A stretch of DNA of 64,000 nucleotides from Bosea sp. 124 (lineage in GTDB: Bacteria > Pseudomonadota > Alphaproteobacteria > Rhizobiales > Beijerinckiaceae): contig NZ_PZZM01000001.1 of NCBI RefSeq assembly GCF_003046175.1, positions 4,357,001-4,421,000 on the forward strand. The letters are read 5' to 3'. Positions 27,818-37,179 of this stretch are shown here, one piece after another. The translations under genes were made by a program, and so were the position numbers. Below the pieces are notes generated by a model that saw only the letters and a list, made by a program, of their open reading frames with translations, was not told the DNA's origin and ran no database searches. Each line of letters starts with the position of its first letter. Positions within the stretch are counted from its first letter, which is position 1.

Positions 27818-28339
27818 GTGCTCAGGGCCTTTCTGGATAAACTCTATGATTGCTGCGGCTACATCGCCGCAGTCTTCATGATCGGCATCGCTGGCGCTAT
27901 CCTGGCGCAGATCCTGTCCCGGATGCGGGGCGTCACGCTGGACGCCACCGAGTTCGCCGGGCTTTGCCTGGCTGCCTCGACCTTCTTCGGGCTGGCCCAC
28001 ACCTTCCGGCGCGGCTCGCATGTGCGGATCGACCTGATCATCGGCCGCCTGCCCCAGGCGACCCGGCACAAGGTCGAGATCTTCAACTGCCTGCTGGGTG
28101 CCGTGGTCGTCAGTTTCCTCGGCTGGCATGTCGGCCTGCTCGCGATCCAGTCCTTCCAGTTCCACGATGTCAGCCCGGGGCTGCTGGCGATGCCGTTCTG
28201 GATTCCGCAGGCTGGCGTTGCTGCCGGCATCATCGTGCTTGCTGTGGCGCTGATCGACGAACTGGTCTGGCTCCTGCGCGGTGGCGCTCCCCGCTACCAG
28301 GCGCCCGACGAAACCGGTCTCGACCGGCCCGTGGCCTGA
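27818..28339 (+). CDS. dctQ: TRAP transporter small permease
   Basis: A 173-residue membrane protein with four predicted helices. It carries the DctQ signature TEFAGLCLAASTFFGLAHTFRRGSHVRIDL between helices 2 and 3. It couples the binding protein to the large permease. GTG at 27818 is preferred because GGAGTGGGA lies just before it; GTG at 27785 would add 11 residues. It is followed ten bases later by dctM. Confidence 0.88.
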   Translation: MLRAFLDKLYDCCGYIAAVFMIGIAGAILAQILSRMRGVTLDATEFAGLCLAASTFFGLAHTFRRGSHVRIDLIIGRLPQATRHKVEIFNCLLGAVVVSFLGWHVGLLAIQSFQFHDVSPGLLAMPFWIPQAGVAAGIIVLAVALIDELVWLLRGGAPRYQAPDETGLDRPVA

Positions 28340-28349
28340 GGACACCCCG

Positions 28350-29654
28350 ATGGATCCGATCGTCGTCTCGTCTCTGGTTCTCGCCGGGCTGCTGCTGTTC
28401 TTGCTCGCCAGCGGCGTGTGGGTGGCCCTGGCGCTGCTCACCGTCGGCATGGTCATGATGGGGCTGTTCACGACCGCCCCGATGGGCTCGCTCGTGGCCT
28501 CGACCCTGTGGGATTCGAGCTGGGGCTGGGCCTTGACCTCCCTGCCGCTGTTCATCTGGATGGGCGAGATCCTGTTCCGCTCGAAGCTGTCCTCGGACAT
28601 GTTCCAGGGGCTGGCTCCCTGGGTGTCGCGGCTTCCCGGTCGGCTGCTCCATGTCAACGTGCTGGGCTGCGGCATCATGGCGGCCGTCGCGGGCTCCTCG
28701 GCCGTCACCTGCGCTACGATCGGGCGCATGAGCGTCCCGGAACTTGAGCGCCGCAAATACCCGCTCAACATGACGATCGGCACTCTCGCCGGCTCCGGGA
28801 CGTTGGGGTTGCTGATCCCACCCTCGATCATCATGATCGTCTACGGCGTGACGGCCGAGGTCTCGATCTCGCGCCTGTTCGTGGCCGGAGTGGTGCCCGG
28901 CCTGCTGCTGATGGCGCTTTTCATGGGCTATACGGCGATCTGGGGCCTGCTCAACCCCGACAAGATGCCGCCGGCCGACCCGCCGATCCCGTTTCGCGAG
29001 AAGATCTATCGGTCGCGACGGCTGATTCCGGTCGCACTGCTGATCGGCTCTGTCATCGGCTCGATTTATGGCGGCATCGCCACCCCGACCGAAGCGGCCA
29101 CCATCGGCGTCGTCGGTGCGCTGGTCCTCGCGGTCATCGGCGGCGGATTCGGCCGGGAGAGCTTCATGGAAAGCCTGATGGCTGCCGTGCGCACCTCCTG
29201 CATGATCTCTTTCATCATCGCCTGCGCTGCGTGCCTGACGATTGCGGTCGCCTTCGTCGACATTCCGCGGTCTCTCGCGGGCTGGGTCGCGGCGATGCAG
29301 CTCTCGCCCTATGCCCTGCTCGCTGTGCTCGCTGTCTTCATGCTGATCCTGGGCTGCTTCCTTGAGGGCATCTCGATCATCGTGCTGACCTCGTCGGTGA
29401 TGCTGCCGATGGTGCAGGCGGCCGGCATCGACCTGCTCTGGTTCGGCATCTTCGTCGTCGTCCTGATCGAGGCAGCGCAGATCACGCCACCGGTTGGGTT
29501 CAATCTGTTCGTGCTGCAGAGCATCACCGGCAAGGACATCCTGACGGTGACGAGGGCCGCGATTCCCTACTTCCTCGTGCTGATGCTGCTGCTTGTCGTG
29601 ATCACGGTGTTCCCGCAGATCGTGACAGCTCTCCCAAAGATGATGAGCGGTTGA
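28350..29654 (+). CDS. dctM: TRAP transporter large permease
   Basis: A 434-residue integral membrane protein with about twelve hydrophobic segments. Family motifs include PLFIWMGEILFRS, AAVAGSSAVTCATIG, GTLAGSGTLGLLIPPSI with helical hairpin residues, ATPTEAATIGVVGALVLA, and the C-terminal ITPPVGFNLFVLQ. It is the ion-coupled channel of the TRAP system. The ATG at 28350 follows ctgagga. It is the last gene of dctPQM, and the IS element begins about 90 bases after its stop. Confidence 0.92.
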   Translation: MDPIVVSSLVLAGLLLFLLASGVWVALALLTVGMVMMGLFTTAPMGSLVASTLWDSSWGWALTSLPLFIWMGEILFRSKLSSDMFQGLAPWVSRLPGRLLHVNVLGCGIMAAVAGSSAVTCATIGRMSVPELERRKYPLNMTIGTLAGSGTLGLLIPPSIIMIVYGVTAEVSISRLFVAGVVPGLLLMALFMGYTAIWGLLNPDKMPPADPPIPFREKIYRSRRLIPVALLIGSVIGSIYGGIATPTEAATIGVVGALVLAVIGGGFGRESFMESLMAAVRTSCMISFIIACAACLTIAVAFVDIPRSLAGWVAAMQLSPYALLAVLAVFMLILGCFLEGISIIVLTSSVMLPMVQAAGIDLLWFGIFVVVLIEAAQITPPVGFNLFVLQSITGKDILTVTRAAIPYFLVLMLLLVVITVFPQIVTALPKMMSG

Positions 29655-29747
29655 ACCAAGGGTAAGGTCGATGATCGACCGCAGGCAGGCGACACCTGTG
29701 AAGGTCTGCTTGCCGGCACGATCCCAGTGTCCGCTCCTGGTCGATGT

Positions 29748-31271
29748 CGTTGAAAAAGTCGGTCTTAAGAGGGACGCGAGGGCGTTTCGGATTTGGCCGA
29801 TTGATCCTCGCCCTCTCATGCAGGCCTGAACTGGGGTCCGTTCGGCAGGAGCTTTGCGAGCTTCCGGAGGTTTTGGGCTGCCGCAGCGAGGTGGAACTCG
29901 TCTCTGGCGCCGTTCGGTCCGCGTAGGCGCAGGCGATCGAGTTTCAGGATGCGCTTCAGGTGAGCGAACAGCATCTCGACCTTCTTCCGCTCTCGCCGCG
30001 AGGCGACATAGGCATCGGTCTCGGCGATGTCCCTGGCCATGTCGCGGGCGCCCTCGTGGATCGAGCGCAGGATCTTGCGAGCCGGCGTGTTGGGCGAGCA
30101 CTGCGGTTTCAGCGAGCAGGCGTCGCAGTCCAACTTGCTGGCGCGGTAGCGCATGAAGCCTTCGGGATCGACGCCCTCGCGGCTGATACCGAAGCGCCGC
30201 CGATATTGGTGAAGCTCCTTCCCGCCCGGGCAGGTGTAGAGATCGCGGGCGTGGTCATAGGCGAAGTCGGAGCGGCTGAAGGTGCCGTCGCTGCGCTGCG
30301 ATTTGTCGAAGACCAGGATGTGCGGCTCGATCCCGCGCTCATGCACCAGCCAGGCGAGGTTCTCGGCCGAGCCGTAGGCGCTGTCAGCAGCTAATCTGGC
30401 CGGCCAGAGGCCGAAGCGCTCCTGCGTTCGGTCGAGCATGGTCCGGGCCGAGCCGACCTCTGCCTGCCGGATGGCACGGCTGGCCTCGACATCAACGATG
30501 ACGGCGTGGTCGAGATCGATCAGATAGTTGGTGGCATAGGCGAAGAAGGCGTGTCCCTTCAGGGCGCCAGTCCATTGCGCCGCTGGATCGGAGCGCGAGA
30601 CGAACTTCGGCTTCGCCTCGCTGGCGGCGCCCCAGGCGGCCTCGTCGAGCGTGTCGAGATACTCGCGCACCGACCGGCGCGTCCGGGCGAGATCGTCCCA
30701 GTCGACCACTTCGGAGGCCGCCGCCGAGCGCTGCTTGTTGGCGTCGGCCTTGACCAGGCTGGCATCGACCGCGAAGCCCTCGCCGCCGACGAGCCCCTCC
30801 GCGATGCAGCGCCGGACGGTCGTCTCGAACAACTCCCTCAGAAGATCGCTCTCGCGGAAACGACCATGCCGGTTCTTCGAGAAGGTCGAGTGATCGGGAA
30901 CGGCGCCCTCGAGCCCGAGCCGACAGAACCAGCGATAGGCGAGGTTCAGGTGGACTTCCTCGCACAGGCGGCGCTCGGACCGGATGCCGAAGCAGTAGCC
31001 GACGAGCAGCATCCGGATCATCAGCTCCGGATCGATCGAGGGCCGACCCATCTCGCTGTAGAACGGACGCAGATGCGCGCGGATATCAGAGAGATCGACG
31101 AAGCGGTCGATGGCTCGGACCCAATGATCGGCCGGGACGTGCCGCTCCAGGCTGAACTCGTAGAACAACGCCTCCTGCGCCACCTGTCGCTCGCCCATCA
31201 TCGCGCCGCCCTCCGACCAAGGACAACTGAATCAGGACTTCATACCCGCGGCAACGACGACTTTTTCAACG
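29748..31271 (-). mobile_element. IS1182-family insertion sequence with inverted ends
   Basis: A ~1.52-kb element with terminal inverted repeats. The left end cgttgaaaaagtcg is at 29748-29761, and its exact inverse is at 31258-31271. The similarity continues outwards to cgat[gt/ac] for 18 of 20 matching bases (29742 and 31277), so the true tips may lie a few bases further out. No obvious target duplication is seen. It encodes one intact transposase and sits between dctM and the kelch gene without visibly breaking a recognised gene. Confidence 0.85.
29816..31201 (-). CDS. IS1182-family transposase
   Basis: A 461-residue DDE transposase, apparently full length. The N-terminal helical region (DPELMIRMLLVGYCFGIRSERRLCEEV) is followed by the first acidic residue in FAVDASLVKADANKQ and the second in LAADSAYGSAENLAW. 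A cysteine cluster (CDACSLKPQC) typical of this family lies before the C-terminal catalytic Glu in RRERKKVEMLFAHLKR. It recognises the element's inverted ends. The intact frame suggests a recently active copy. Confidence 0.93.
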   Translation of the reverse strand: MMGERQVAQEALFYEFSLERHVPADHWVRAIDRFVDLSDIRAHLRPFYSEMGRPSIDPELMIRMLLVGYCFGIRSERRLCEEVHLNLAYRWFCRLGLEGAVPDHSTFSKNRHGRFRESDLLRELFETTVRRCIAEGLVGGEGFAVDASLVKADANKQRSAAASEVVDWDDLARTRRSVREYLDTLDEAAWGAASEAKPKFVSRSDPAAQWTGALKGHAFFAYATNYLIDLDHAVIVDVEASRAIRQAEVGSARTMLDRTQERFGLWPARLAADSAYGSAENLAWLVHERGIEPHILVFDKSQRSDGTFSRSDFAYDHARDLYTCPGGKELHQYRRRFGISREGVDPEGFMRYRASKLDCDACSLKPQCSPNTPARKILRSIHEGARDMARDIAETDAYVASRRERKKVEMLFAHLKRILKLDRLRLRGPNGARDEFHLAAAAQNLRKLAKLLPNGPQFRPA

Positions 31272-31361
31272 GTATCGGCGCTTATGCGAACCCGCTCCAC
31301 GGCTGGCCGCGCCATGCATGGTCGGCGCGCGGTTGGCTTGATGATCGCGGTCGGATTCTCT
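31272..31361. other. Flank of IS, no gene seen
   Basis: Ninety bases between the IS right end and the kelch gene stop. Nothing recognisable. It may be the original 3' flank of the kelch gene. Confidence 0.4.
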
Positions 31362-32447
31362 TCACTCCAGCACAAACGCCTCATGCACGGCACTCTGCAC
31401 CCCGCCACCCATGATCGGGCCGCCGCCAGCGACGTGGATGGCGTCGCCGACCAGGGCCGCGCCGAGGCCGTGGCGCGGGGTCGGCATCGGGGCGTATTGC
31501 TCCCAGCCGTCGCTAGCGGGGTCGTAGGCTTCCATCTGGCCGAAGACGCGGTTGGTGCCTTCGCCGCCCATGACGAAGACTTTTCCGCGATAGAGCACCG
31601 CGCCATGGCCGGAGCGGGCGGTCGGCAGCGGGTTGCGCGGGGCCCATGTGTCGGTCGCCGGGTCATAGGCGTTGTGCAGGTTCGAGTTGGTGTGGAATGA
31701 GTCGACGCGCCCGCCGATGACGTGGATCAGGTTGCCGATCGGCAGCGTGCCGGTGTGGTCGCGCGCCGTCGGCATGGGTGTGCGCTCGCTCCAGCGGTCG
31801 GTCTTCGGATCGTAGACCAGGTGCCAGTCGACCGAGCGCTTGCTCTCGGTGGTCTCGCCGATGGCGCCCCCGATGACATGCAGCACGCCGTTCAGGCCGA
31901 CCACGGCGGTCGAACCGACCGGGCGGGGCAGGCTCGCGATCTCGGCCCAGCGGTCGGCCTTCAGGTCGAAGACGAAGCAGCGCGGATGAGGCTTGCGGTT
32001 CTGCTCGAGGAAGCCGCCGATGGCGTAAAGCTTGCCGTCGAGGACAGCGACGCCGACATGGTTGGCGCCGAGCGGCAAGGGGGCGGCGTCGGACCAGCGG
32101 TCGGCCGTGGCCTCGTAGGTGTGGTGATAGGGCCGGTCGACCCGCTGCTCGGCATAGCCGCCGACGATGTGCATGCGGCCCTCATGCGCCGTTGCCCAGG
32201 CCATTTCCGAGCGTGGCATCGGCAGCAGCGCCTTCGGGCTCCAGCGGCCCGGATTGGCGGCCTTCGGCGAGGGTGAATCGAAGACGTTCTGGCTCGTCGC
32301 CAGTTCGGGCTTCGGGATGCGGCCGGGCTGGTTCAGCCGCTCGTAGTGACCGCCGTGATGCTCGTGGCCCGGCTGCTGGGCGAGCGCCGGGGCGGCGAGT
32401 GTGGCGCCCGCGGCGGCAAGCAGATGGCGGCGGCTCAGCTTGGTCAT
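31362..32447 (-). CDS. Exported kelch-repeat protein
   Basis: A 361-residue protein with an N-terminal signal (KLSRRHLLAAAGATLAAPALAQ) whose SRRHLL fits a twin-arginine signal. A His-rich stretch (GHEHHGGH) follows cleavage. Five to six kelch repeats come next, each with a hydrophobic strand, a double glycine (IVGGY, AIGGF, VIGGA, VIGGR, VMGGE, VAGGG) and a Trp about 20 residues later in YDP-x-TD-x-W. This builds a beta-propeller. Galactose oxidase and sialate epimerases share the fold but their catalytic residues are not evident. The role is unknown. Confidence 0.85.
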   Translation of the reverse strand: MTKLSRRHLLAAAGATLAAPALAQQPGHEHHGGHYERLNQPGRIPKPELATSQNVFDSPSPKAANPGRWSPKALLPMPRSEMAWATAHEGRMHIVGGYAEQRVDRPYHHTYEATADRWSDAAPLPLGANHVGVAVLDGKLYAIGGFLEQNRKPHPRCFVFDLKADRWAEIASLPRPVGSTAVVGLNGVLHVIGGAIGETTESKRSVDWHLVYDPKTDRWSERTPMPTARDHTGTLPIGNLIHVIGGRVDSFHTNSNLHNAYDPATDTWAPRNPLPTARSGHGAVLYRGKVFVMGGEGTNRVFGQMEAYDPASDGWEQYAPMPTPRHGLGAALVGDAIHVAGGGPIMGGGVQSAVHEAFVLE

Positions 32448-32640
32448 GGCGATCCTCCCATTTTGCCCGAGAGTATGGGCCTTTGCTGGCTTGGCAAGAC
32501 ACGGATGCGACGGGGCGCGGTCTGCGCCGCCAAATCGGAGAGGGGCTGCGCAAAAGCCTGTTCCGTCCGCCGGGCGCGCTGCTATGGTCGCGAGAGACCG
32601 ATTGAAACGGTTGAACCGCTAAGAAACCAGAGGATACGCC

Positions 32641-33417
32641 ATGGCTTCGTCTAACCAGGATGCGCACAACAAGGTCGCCATCATCACCGGCGCCGGCTCG
32701 GGCGTCGGCCGGGCCGTGGCGCTCGCCTTCCTGAAGGACGGCTACCGCACCGCGCTGGCCGGGCGCCGCGCGGATGCACTGGAGGAAACGATTTCGCTGT
32801 CGGGCGTACCGGCCGGGCAGGCGCTCGCCGTCTCCACCGACGTCACCGACAAGGCCTCGGTGCAGGCGCTGTTCGCCAAGACCAAAGCGGCCTTCGGCCG
32901 GGTCGACGTGCTGTTCAACAATGCCGGCGTCAATGCGCCGGGCGGCATCATGCTCGAGGATCTCTCGATCGAGGATTGGCAGAAGGTCGTCGACACCAAC
33001 CTCACCGGCCCGTTCCTGTGCACGCAGGAGGCCTTCAAGGCGATGCGGGACCAGCAGCCGCAGGGCGGGCGCATCATCAACAACGGCTCGATCTCGGCCC
33101 ATGCGCCGCGGCCGAACTCGGTCGCCTATACCGCGACCAAGCACGCCATCACCGGCCTGACCAAGACCGCCTCGCTCGACGGCCGCAAATACGGCATTGC
33201 CGTCGGCCAGGTCGATATCGGCAATGCGCTGACCGAGATGGCCAAGCGCATGACCACCGGCGTGCCGCAGGCCGACGGCTCGATCAAGGTCGAGGCGGTG
33301 ATGGATGTCGACAATGTCGCGACGACGGTGCTGCACATGGCGAGCCTGCCGCCGGAGGCGAACGTGCTGTTCGTCACGGTGATGGCGACGAACGCGCCGT
33401 TCGTCGGGCGCGGGTGA
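32641..33417 (+). CDS. Short-chain dehydrogenase/reductase
   Basis: A 258-residue classical SDR. The cofactor motif TGAGSGVG lies at residues 16-23, NNAG at 93-96, catalytic Ser150, and the YTATK motif giving Tyr163 and Lys167. The GRRAD segment after strand 2 favours NADP. The substrate is unknown. It stands 13 kb from the catabolic block's dehydrogenase and 0.8 kb before mccA, with a palindromic repeat just past its stop. Confidence 0.9.
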   Translation: MASSNQDAHNKVAIITGAGSGVGRAVALAFLKDGYRTALAGRRADALEETISLSGVPAGQALAVSTDVTDKASVQALFAKTKAAFGRVDVLFNNAGVNAPGGIMLEDLSIEDWQKVVDTNLTGPFLCTQEAFKAMRDQQPQGGRIINNGSISAHAPRPNSVAYTATKHAITGLTKTASLDGRKYGIAVGQVDIGNALTEMAKRMTTGVPQADGSIKVEAVMDVDNVATTVLHMASLPPEANVLFVTVMATNAPFVGRG

Positions 33418-33431
33418 GGGGGCGGGCAGGC

Positions 33432-33582
33432 CGTCATGGTCGGGCTTGTCCCGACCATCCACGTCTGGCGCCGCTCGACGCTTCGATGCGTTTTCCCGTG
33501 CTCGCCGGCACCTGATTGTCGGAGTTCCGCTTGTCCCAGCCGTTCGAAGACGTGGATGGTCGGGACATGCCCGACCATGACG
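33432..33582. repeat. Palindromic intergenic repeat, family B copy
   Basis: Two hairpins, catggtcggg...cccgaccat at each end, joined by acgtct / agacgt inverse words, make a ~150-bp composite inverted repeat. The copy at 62856-62948 shares the acgtggatggtcggg word. Open frames through it are therefore not genes, and the GTG start at 33597 is supported. Confidence 0.85.
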
Positions 33583-33596
33583 GGAAAGACGGCGGC

Positions 33597-34226
33597 GTGA
33601 GCCGGGAGACGGCGCGTGCCTATACCCTCACCATCTGGGGCATTGCGCTCGGTATCCTCGTCTTCGCCATCGCCGTGGTGCTGCGGGCGCTGGCGGTCGG
33701 CAATCCGCAACTCTTCAAGGATGGCGTCGACTGGGTCTACGACGTCGCGCTCTACGGCATCGCGGCGCTGGTCTTCGGCCGCGATGCCCGGGCCGAGCGG
33801 GTGGCGGCCTTCGCGATCGGTGCGGTCATGGCGGTGGCAGGGCTGCACACGCTCTACGACCTCGCCGACAAGATCGCCACGCCACGACCGATCGAAATCT
33901 GGACGCTCGGCTTTTCGGCGGGCAGCGCCGTCGTCATCGCCGTGCTGATCGTCGCGGTGCTCTGGCGCTTCCGGCGCGAAGACAATCCGGTGATCAAGGC
34001 GACCTGGCTGTCCTCCCGCAACGACGTGATCTCGACGACGGGCTTCGCGCTGCTCGGGCTCGGCGCCCGCGTCGCGCCGGTGCGCTGGCCGGAATACCTG
34101 TTCGACCTCTTCGTTGCCGGCATCTGCTTCCAGGCGACCTGGGCGATCTGGCGTTCGCTGCGCCGGAACGCTGCCGATCCGGCTGTGCAGAACAAGGCCG
34201 CGACAGGCCAGGCGGGCGGGCTATAA
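33597..34226 (+). CDS. Small CDF-like membrane protein
   Basis: A 209-residue protein with about six membrane segments. The stretch TWLSSRNDVISTTGFALLGLGARV resembles helix 5 of cation diffusion facilitators, where H/S-x3-D binds the metal. An earlier helix contains DGVDWVYDVALYG. Many CDF exporters have a C-terminal cytoplasmic domain, which is absent here. GTG at 33597 lies just after the repeat. It ends 30 bp before mccA. Metal transport is a tentative family inference; the canonical His is replaced by Ser. Confidence 0.5.
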   Translation: MSRETARAYTLTIWGIALGILVFAIAVVLRALAVGNPQLFKDGVDWVYDVALYGIAALVFGRDARAERVAAFAIGAVMAVAGLHTLYDLADKIATPRPIEIWTLGFSAGSAVVIAVLIVAVLWRFRREDNPVIKATWLSSRNDVISTTGFALLGLGARVAPVRWPEYLFDLFVAGICFQATWAIWRSLRRNAADPAVQNKAATGQAGGL

Positions 34227-34256
34227 AGGCGGCACGCCTGCCGAGGACTACCGCTC

Positions 34257-36242
34257 ATGTCGATCGCCGAGAAACTGCCCTCCATCCTGATCGCCAATCG
34301 CGGCGAGATCGCCTGCCGCGTTATCCGCACGGCGCGCCGGCTCGGCCTGCGCACGATCGCCGTTCACTCCGATGCGGATGCCGAGGCGCTGTTCGTGCAG
34401 ATGGCGGACGAGGCCTACGCCATCGGCCCCGCTCCGGCGCGCGAAAGCTATCTCGACGCCGGCAAGATCCTCGCTGTCGCGAAACAGGCCGGCGCCGCCT
34501 GCATCCATCCGGGCTATGGCTTCCTGTCGGAGAATGCCGATTTCGCCGAGGCCTGTGCCGCGGCCGGCATCGTCTTCGTCGGCCCGCCCGCTTCGGCGAT
34601 CCGCGCGATGGGGTTGAAGGATGCGGCCAAGGCCTTGGTCGAGAAGGCGAATGTGCCGGTCGTGCCGGGCTATCATGGCGCCGAGCAGGGCGTCGATTTC
34701 CTGCGCGGCGAGGCACGTCGCATCGGCTACCCGGTGCTGATCAAGGCCGTTGCGGGCGGCGGTGGCAAGGGCATGCGCAAGGTCGAGCGGCCGGAGGACT
34801 TCGACGAGGCTCTGGCGAGCGCACGGCGCGAGGGTCAGAGCGCCTTCGGCGACGGCCGGGTTCTGGTCGAGAAATACATCCTCCAGCCGCGCCATGTCGA
34901 AATCCAGGTGTTTGGCGACAGCCATGGCCATGTCGTCCACCTCTACGAGCGCGACTGCTCGCTGCAGCGCCGCCACCAGAAGGTAATCGAGGAAGCGCCG
35001 GCGCCCGGCATGAGCGCCGAGGTCCGCGCCGCTATGGGCCGGGCCGCGACGGAGGCCGCCAGGGCTGTCGGCTATGTAGGGGCTGGCACGGTCGAGTTCA
35101 TCGCGGACGGGCGCGAGGGGCTGCGCGCCGACGGCTTCTGGTTCATGGAGATGAATACGCGTCTGCAGGTCGAGCATCCGGTGACAGAGGCGATCACGGG
35201 GCTCGATCTGGTCGAGCTGCAATTGCAGGTTGCGGCCGGCGAGCCGCTGGGATTCACGCAGGCCGAGGTGACCGCGACGGGCCATGCCGTCGAGGCCAGG
35301 CTCTATGCCGAGGATCCGGAGAAGGGTTTCCTGCCCTCGACCGGCAAGCTCTGGGCGCTGCAATTCCCCGAGGCAGAGGGCATCCGCATCGACACGGGCG
35401 TCGAGGCCGGCGACACGGTGACCCCGTTCTACGATCCGATGATCGCCAAGGTGATCGCCCATGGCGCGACGCGCGATGAGGCGCTGGATCGGCTCGGAGC
35501 CGCGCTGGCTGAGACCGTGGTCGCCGGGCCGCGCACCAATCTGGCTTTCCTCAAGGCCCTAACCGAGGCGCAAGGCTTCCGCGACGGGCCGTTCGACACC
35601 GGCTTCATCGAGCGCAACCTGTCGGCGCTCGGGGCCGAGCCGCAAGCGCTTGATGCGGCGGCGGTCGCGGCTGCCGCGCTCCAGCTCGAGGAGGAGCGCC
35701 AGCTCGCCGGCTTGATGCAGGCGCCCGAGCGGATCGAGGGTGAGCACCGCTCGCCCTGGCTCGACGCCGACGCCTTCTCGCTGATGCCGCGCCCGCCGAT
35801 CGGGCTGCCGCTTCTCGTCGATGGCGAGCGGGTCGAGGCGCAGATCGAATGGCAGGAGGGCAACGCCCACGTCAGCCTGCCTGGCCATGACATCGACGAG
35901 GGCGAGCACGAGATCGCGCTGGCCGAGGCCGAGAGGGGGACCTATCTCGCCTTGCATCGCGGCCGGCAGACATCTGTCGCGCTGTTCGATCCGTTCGGCG
36001 TCGATCTCGACGCGGCGGTGGGCGCGGGCGGCGTGATCAAGGCGCCGATGCATGGCAAGCTCGTCGCGCTCTTCGTGTCGGTCGGGGAGACGGTGGTGAA
36101 GGGCCAGCGGCTCGCGATCGTCGAGGCGATGAAGATGGAGCATGTGCTGACAGCCCCGCGCGACGGCCTCGTCAGCGAGGTCGCCGGCGAGCCGGGCTCG
36201 CAGGTGGCCGAGGGCGCGAAGGTCGTGGTGCTGGGAGAGTAA
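34257..36242 (+). CDS. mccA: Methylcrotonyl-CoA carboxylase, biotin-carboxylase alpha subunit
   Basis: A 661-residue biotin carboxylase-carrier fusion. It begins with [22 protein letters not shown]. The ATP-grasp loop [14 protein letters not shown] lies near residue 163-176, and [23 protein letters not shown] near 297-318. The biotin site is AMKM with Lys near 626. [17 protein letters not shown] and the overall length are typical of MCC alpha. It pairs with MccB (16.7 kb) in leucine breakdown after isovaleryl-CoA dehydrogenase. It is 30 bp downstream of the CDF-like gene. Confidence 0.9.
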   Translation: MSIAEKLPSILIANRGEIACRVIRTARRLGLRTIAVHSDADAEALFVQMADEAYAIGPAPARESYLDAGKILAVAKQAGAACIHPGYGFLSENADFAEACAAAGIVFVGPPASAIRAMGLKDAAKALVEKANVPVVPGYHGAEQGVDFLRGEARRIGYPVLIKAVAGGGGKGMRKVERPEDFDEALASARREGQSAFGDGRVLVEKYILQPRHVEIQVFGDSHGHVVHLYERDCSLQRRHQKVIEEAPAPGMSAEVRAAMGRAATEAARAVGYVGAGTVEFIADGREGLRADGFWFMEMNTRLQVEHPVTEAITGLDLVELQLQVAAGEPLGFTQAEVTATGHAVEARLYAEDPEKGFLPSTGKLWALQFPEAEGIRIDTGVEAGDTVTPFYDPMIAKVIAHGATRDEALDRLGAALAETVVAGPRTNLAFLKALTEAQGFRDGPFDTGFIERNLSALGAEPQALDAAAVAAAALQLEEERQLAGLMQAPERIEGEHRSPWLDADAFSLMPRPPIGLPLLVDGERVEAQIEWQEGNAHVSLPGHDIDEGEHEIALAEAERGTYLALHRGRQTSVALFDPFGVDLDAAVGAGGVIKAPMHGKLVALFVSVGETVVKGQRLAIVEAMKMEHVLTAPRDGLVSEVAGEPGSQVAEGAKVVVLGE

Positions 36243-36244
36243 GC

Positions 36245-36373
36245 TGAATCGTCGGAATCGCTTGCGTGCGTTTCCTCGCGTATTGATTCAGGTCGGTGGC
36301 GATGCGGGTGTTGCCCGTCATTGCTTCGATGCGCTCCCAATAACGATCAAACGTCCAAGCTGTGGAGAAACGC
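36245..36373 (-). other. Possible gene fragment downstream of mccA
   Basis: On the minus strand an open stretch reads through [20 protein letters not shown] and then [20 protein letters not shown]. It looks protein-like but is not part of a supported gene; the frame then runs antisense into mccA. It may be a decayed coding remnant. The family is not recognised. Confidence 0.25.
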
Positions 36374-36418
36374 CGCAGGTGCTGGCCGGGGCGACTCGGC
36401 CGCACTACGTTGCCGGCC

Positions 36419-36856
36419 ATGCCTCTCCATCTGCTCAAGCTCTGCGTCGGCGCCGAATCGATCAGCGATCTCGAAGAGTGGATCGAGGAGCGCATGATGC
36501 TGGAGCACCGGCTCGGCCGCCCGCAGGAGCAGATGCACACCACGCGCATGGTGCCCAAGCGCGTCGACGAACTGGTCGATGGCGGGTCGCTCTACTGGGT
36601 GATCAAGGGCCAGATCTCGGCGCGGCAACGCCTGACAGCGATCCGCCCCTTCACCGATGGCGACGGGATCGGCCGCTGCCATCTCGTGCTGGAGCCTGTC
36701 GTGGTGCCGCTGGAGCCGCGGCCGTGCCGGCCGTTCCAGGGCTGGCGCTATCTCGCCGACAAGGACGCACCGCGCGACATCACCGGCCGCAGCGGCGATC
36801 TCGGCGCGATGCCGGAGGCGCTGCGGCGCGAGCTGGCGGATCTGGGGCTGCTGTAG
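36419..36856 (+). CDS. DUF1489 family protein
   Basis: A 145-residue protein typical of alphaproteobacteria. It starts [21 protein letters not shown] and carries [24 protein letters not shown] and a C-terminal FQGWRYL segment, the family's main blocks. No function is known. ATG at 36419 coincides with the family start; an upstream ATG at 36362 would add 19 residues that do not fit. Confidence 0.85.
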   Translation: MPLHLLKLCVGAESISDLEEWIEERMMLEHRLGRPQEQMHTTRMVPKRVDELVDGGSLYWVIKGQISARQRLTAIRPFTDGDGIGRCHLVLEPVVVPLEPRPCRPFQGWRYLADKDAPRDITGRSGDLGAMPEALRRELADLGLL

Positions 36857-36936
36857 CACCGGTGCGGGGCGCAGGTTACGGATTGGCGGCGATACCGGAT
36901 TTTGCTATCTGTTGGTATCGAACGGAGGGTGCCGCC

Positions 36937-37179
36937 ATGCCGAAGACCACGTCCATTTCGCTCGGTGATCATTTCAACGGCTTTATCGGCGCGCAAGTGA
37001 AGACGGGCCGTTATGGCTCCGCAAGCGATGTCGTGCGGGCCGGTCTGCGTCTGCTCGAAGAGCACGAAGCGCGGGTCAAGGCGCTTCAGGACGCATTGAT
37101 CGCCGGCGAGGAGTCGGGCCCGCCGGTTGCCTTCGACAACGAGACGTTTGTGGGGCGGATGCGCGCCAGGCATGGCTGA
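36937..37179 (+). CDS. parD: ParD-type antitoxin
   Basis: An 80-residue protein with a ribbon-helix-helix N-terminus: [37 protein letters not shown] is the CopG/ParD consensus. An acidic flexible tail normally wraps the toxin. ATG at 36937 is preceded by cggaggg. It overlaps the parE start by eight bases, so antitoxin is made first. The complex would repress its own promoter, which should lie in the 80-bp gap after DUF1489. Confidence 0.88.
   Translation: MPKTTSISLGDHFNGFIGAQVKTGRYGSASDVVRAGLRLLEEHEARVKALQDALIAGEESGPPVAFDNETFVGRMRARHG

Noticed and set aside
28230..30101. Minus-strand open frame of 623 codons
   Set aside because: It runs antisense to dctM and continues into the IS element; composition is typical of a shadow frame.
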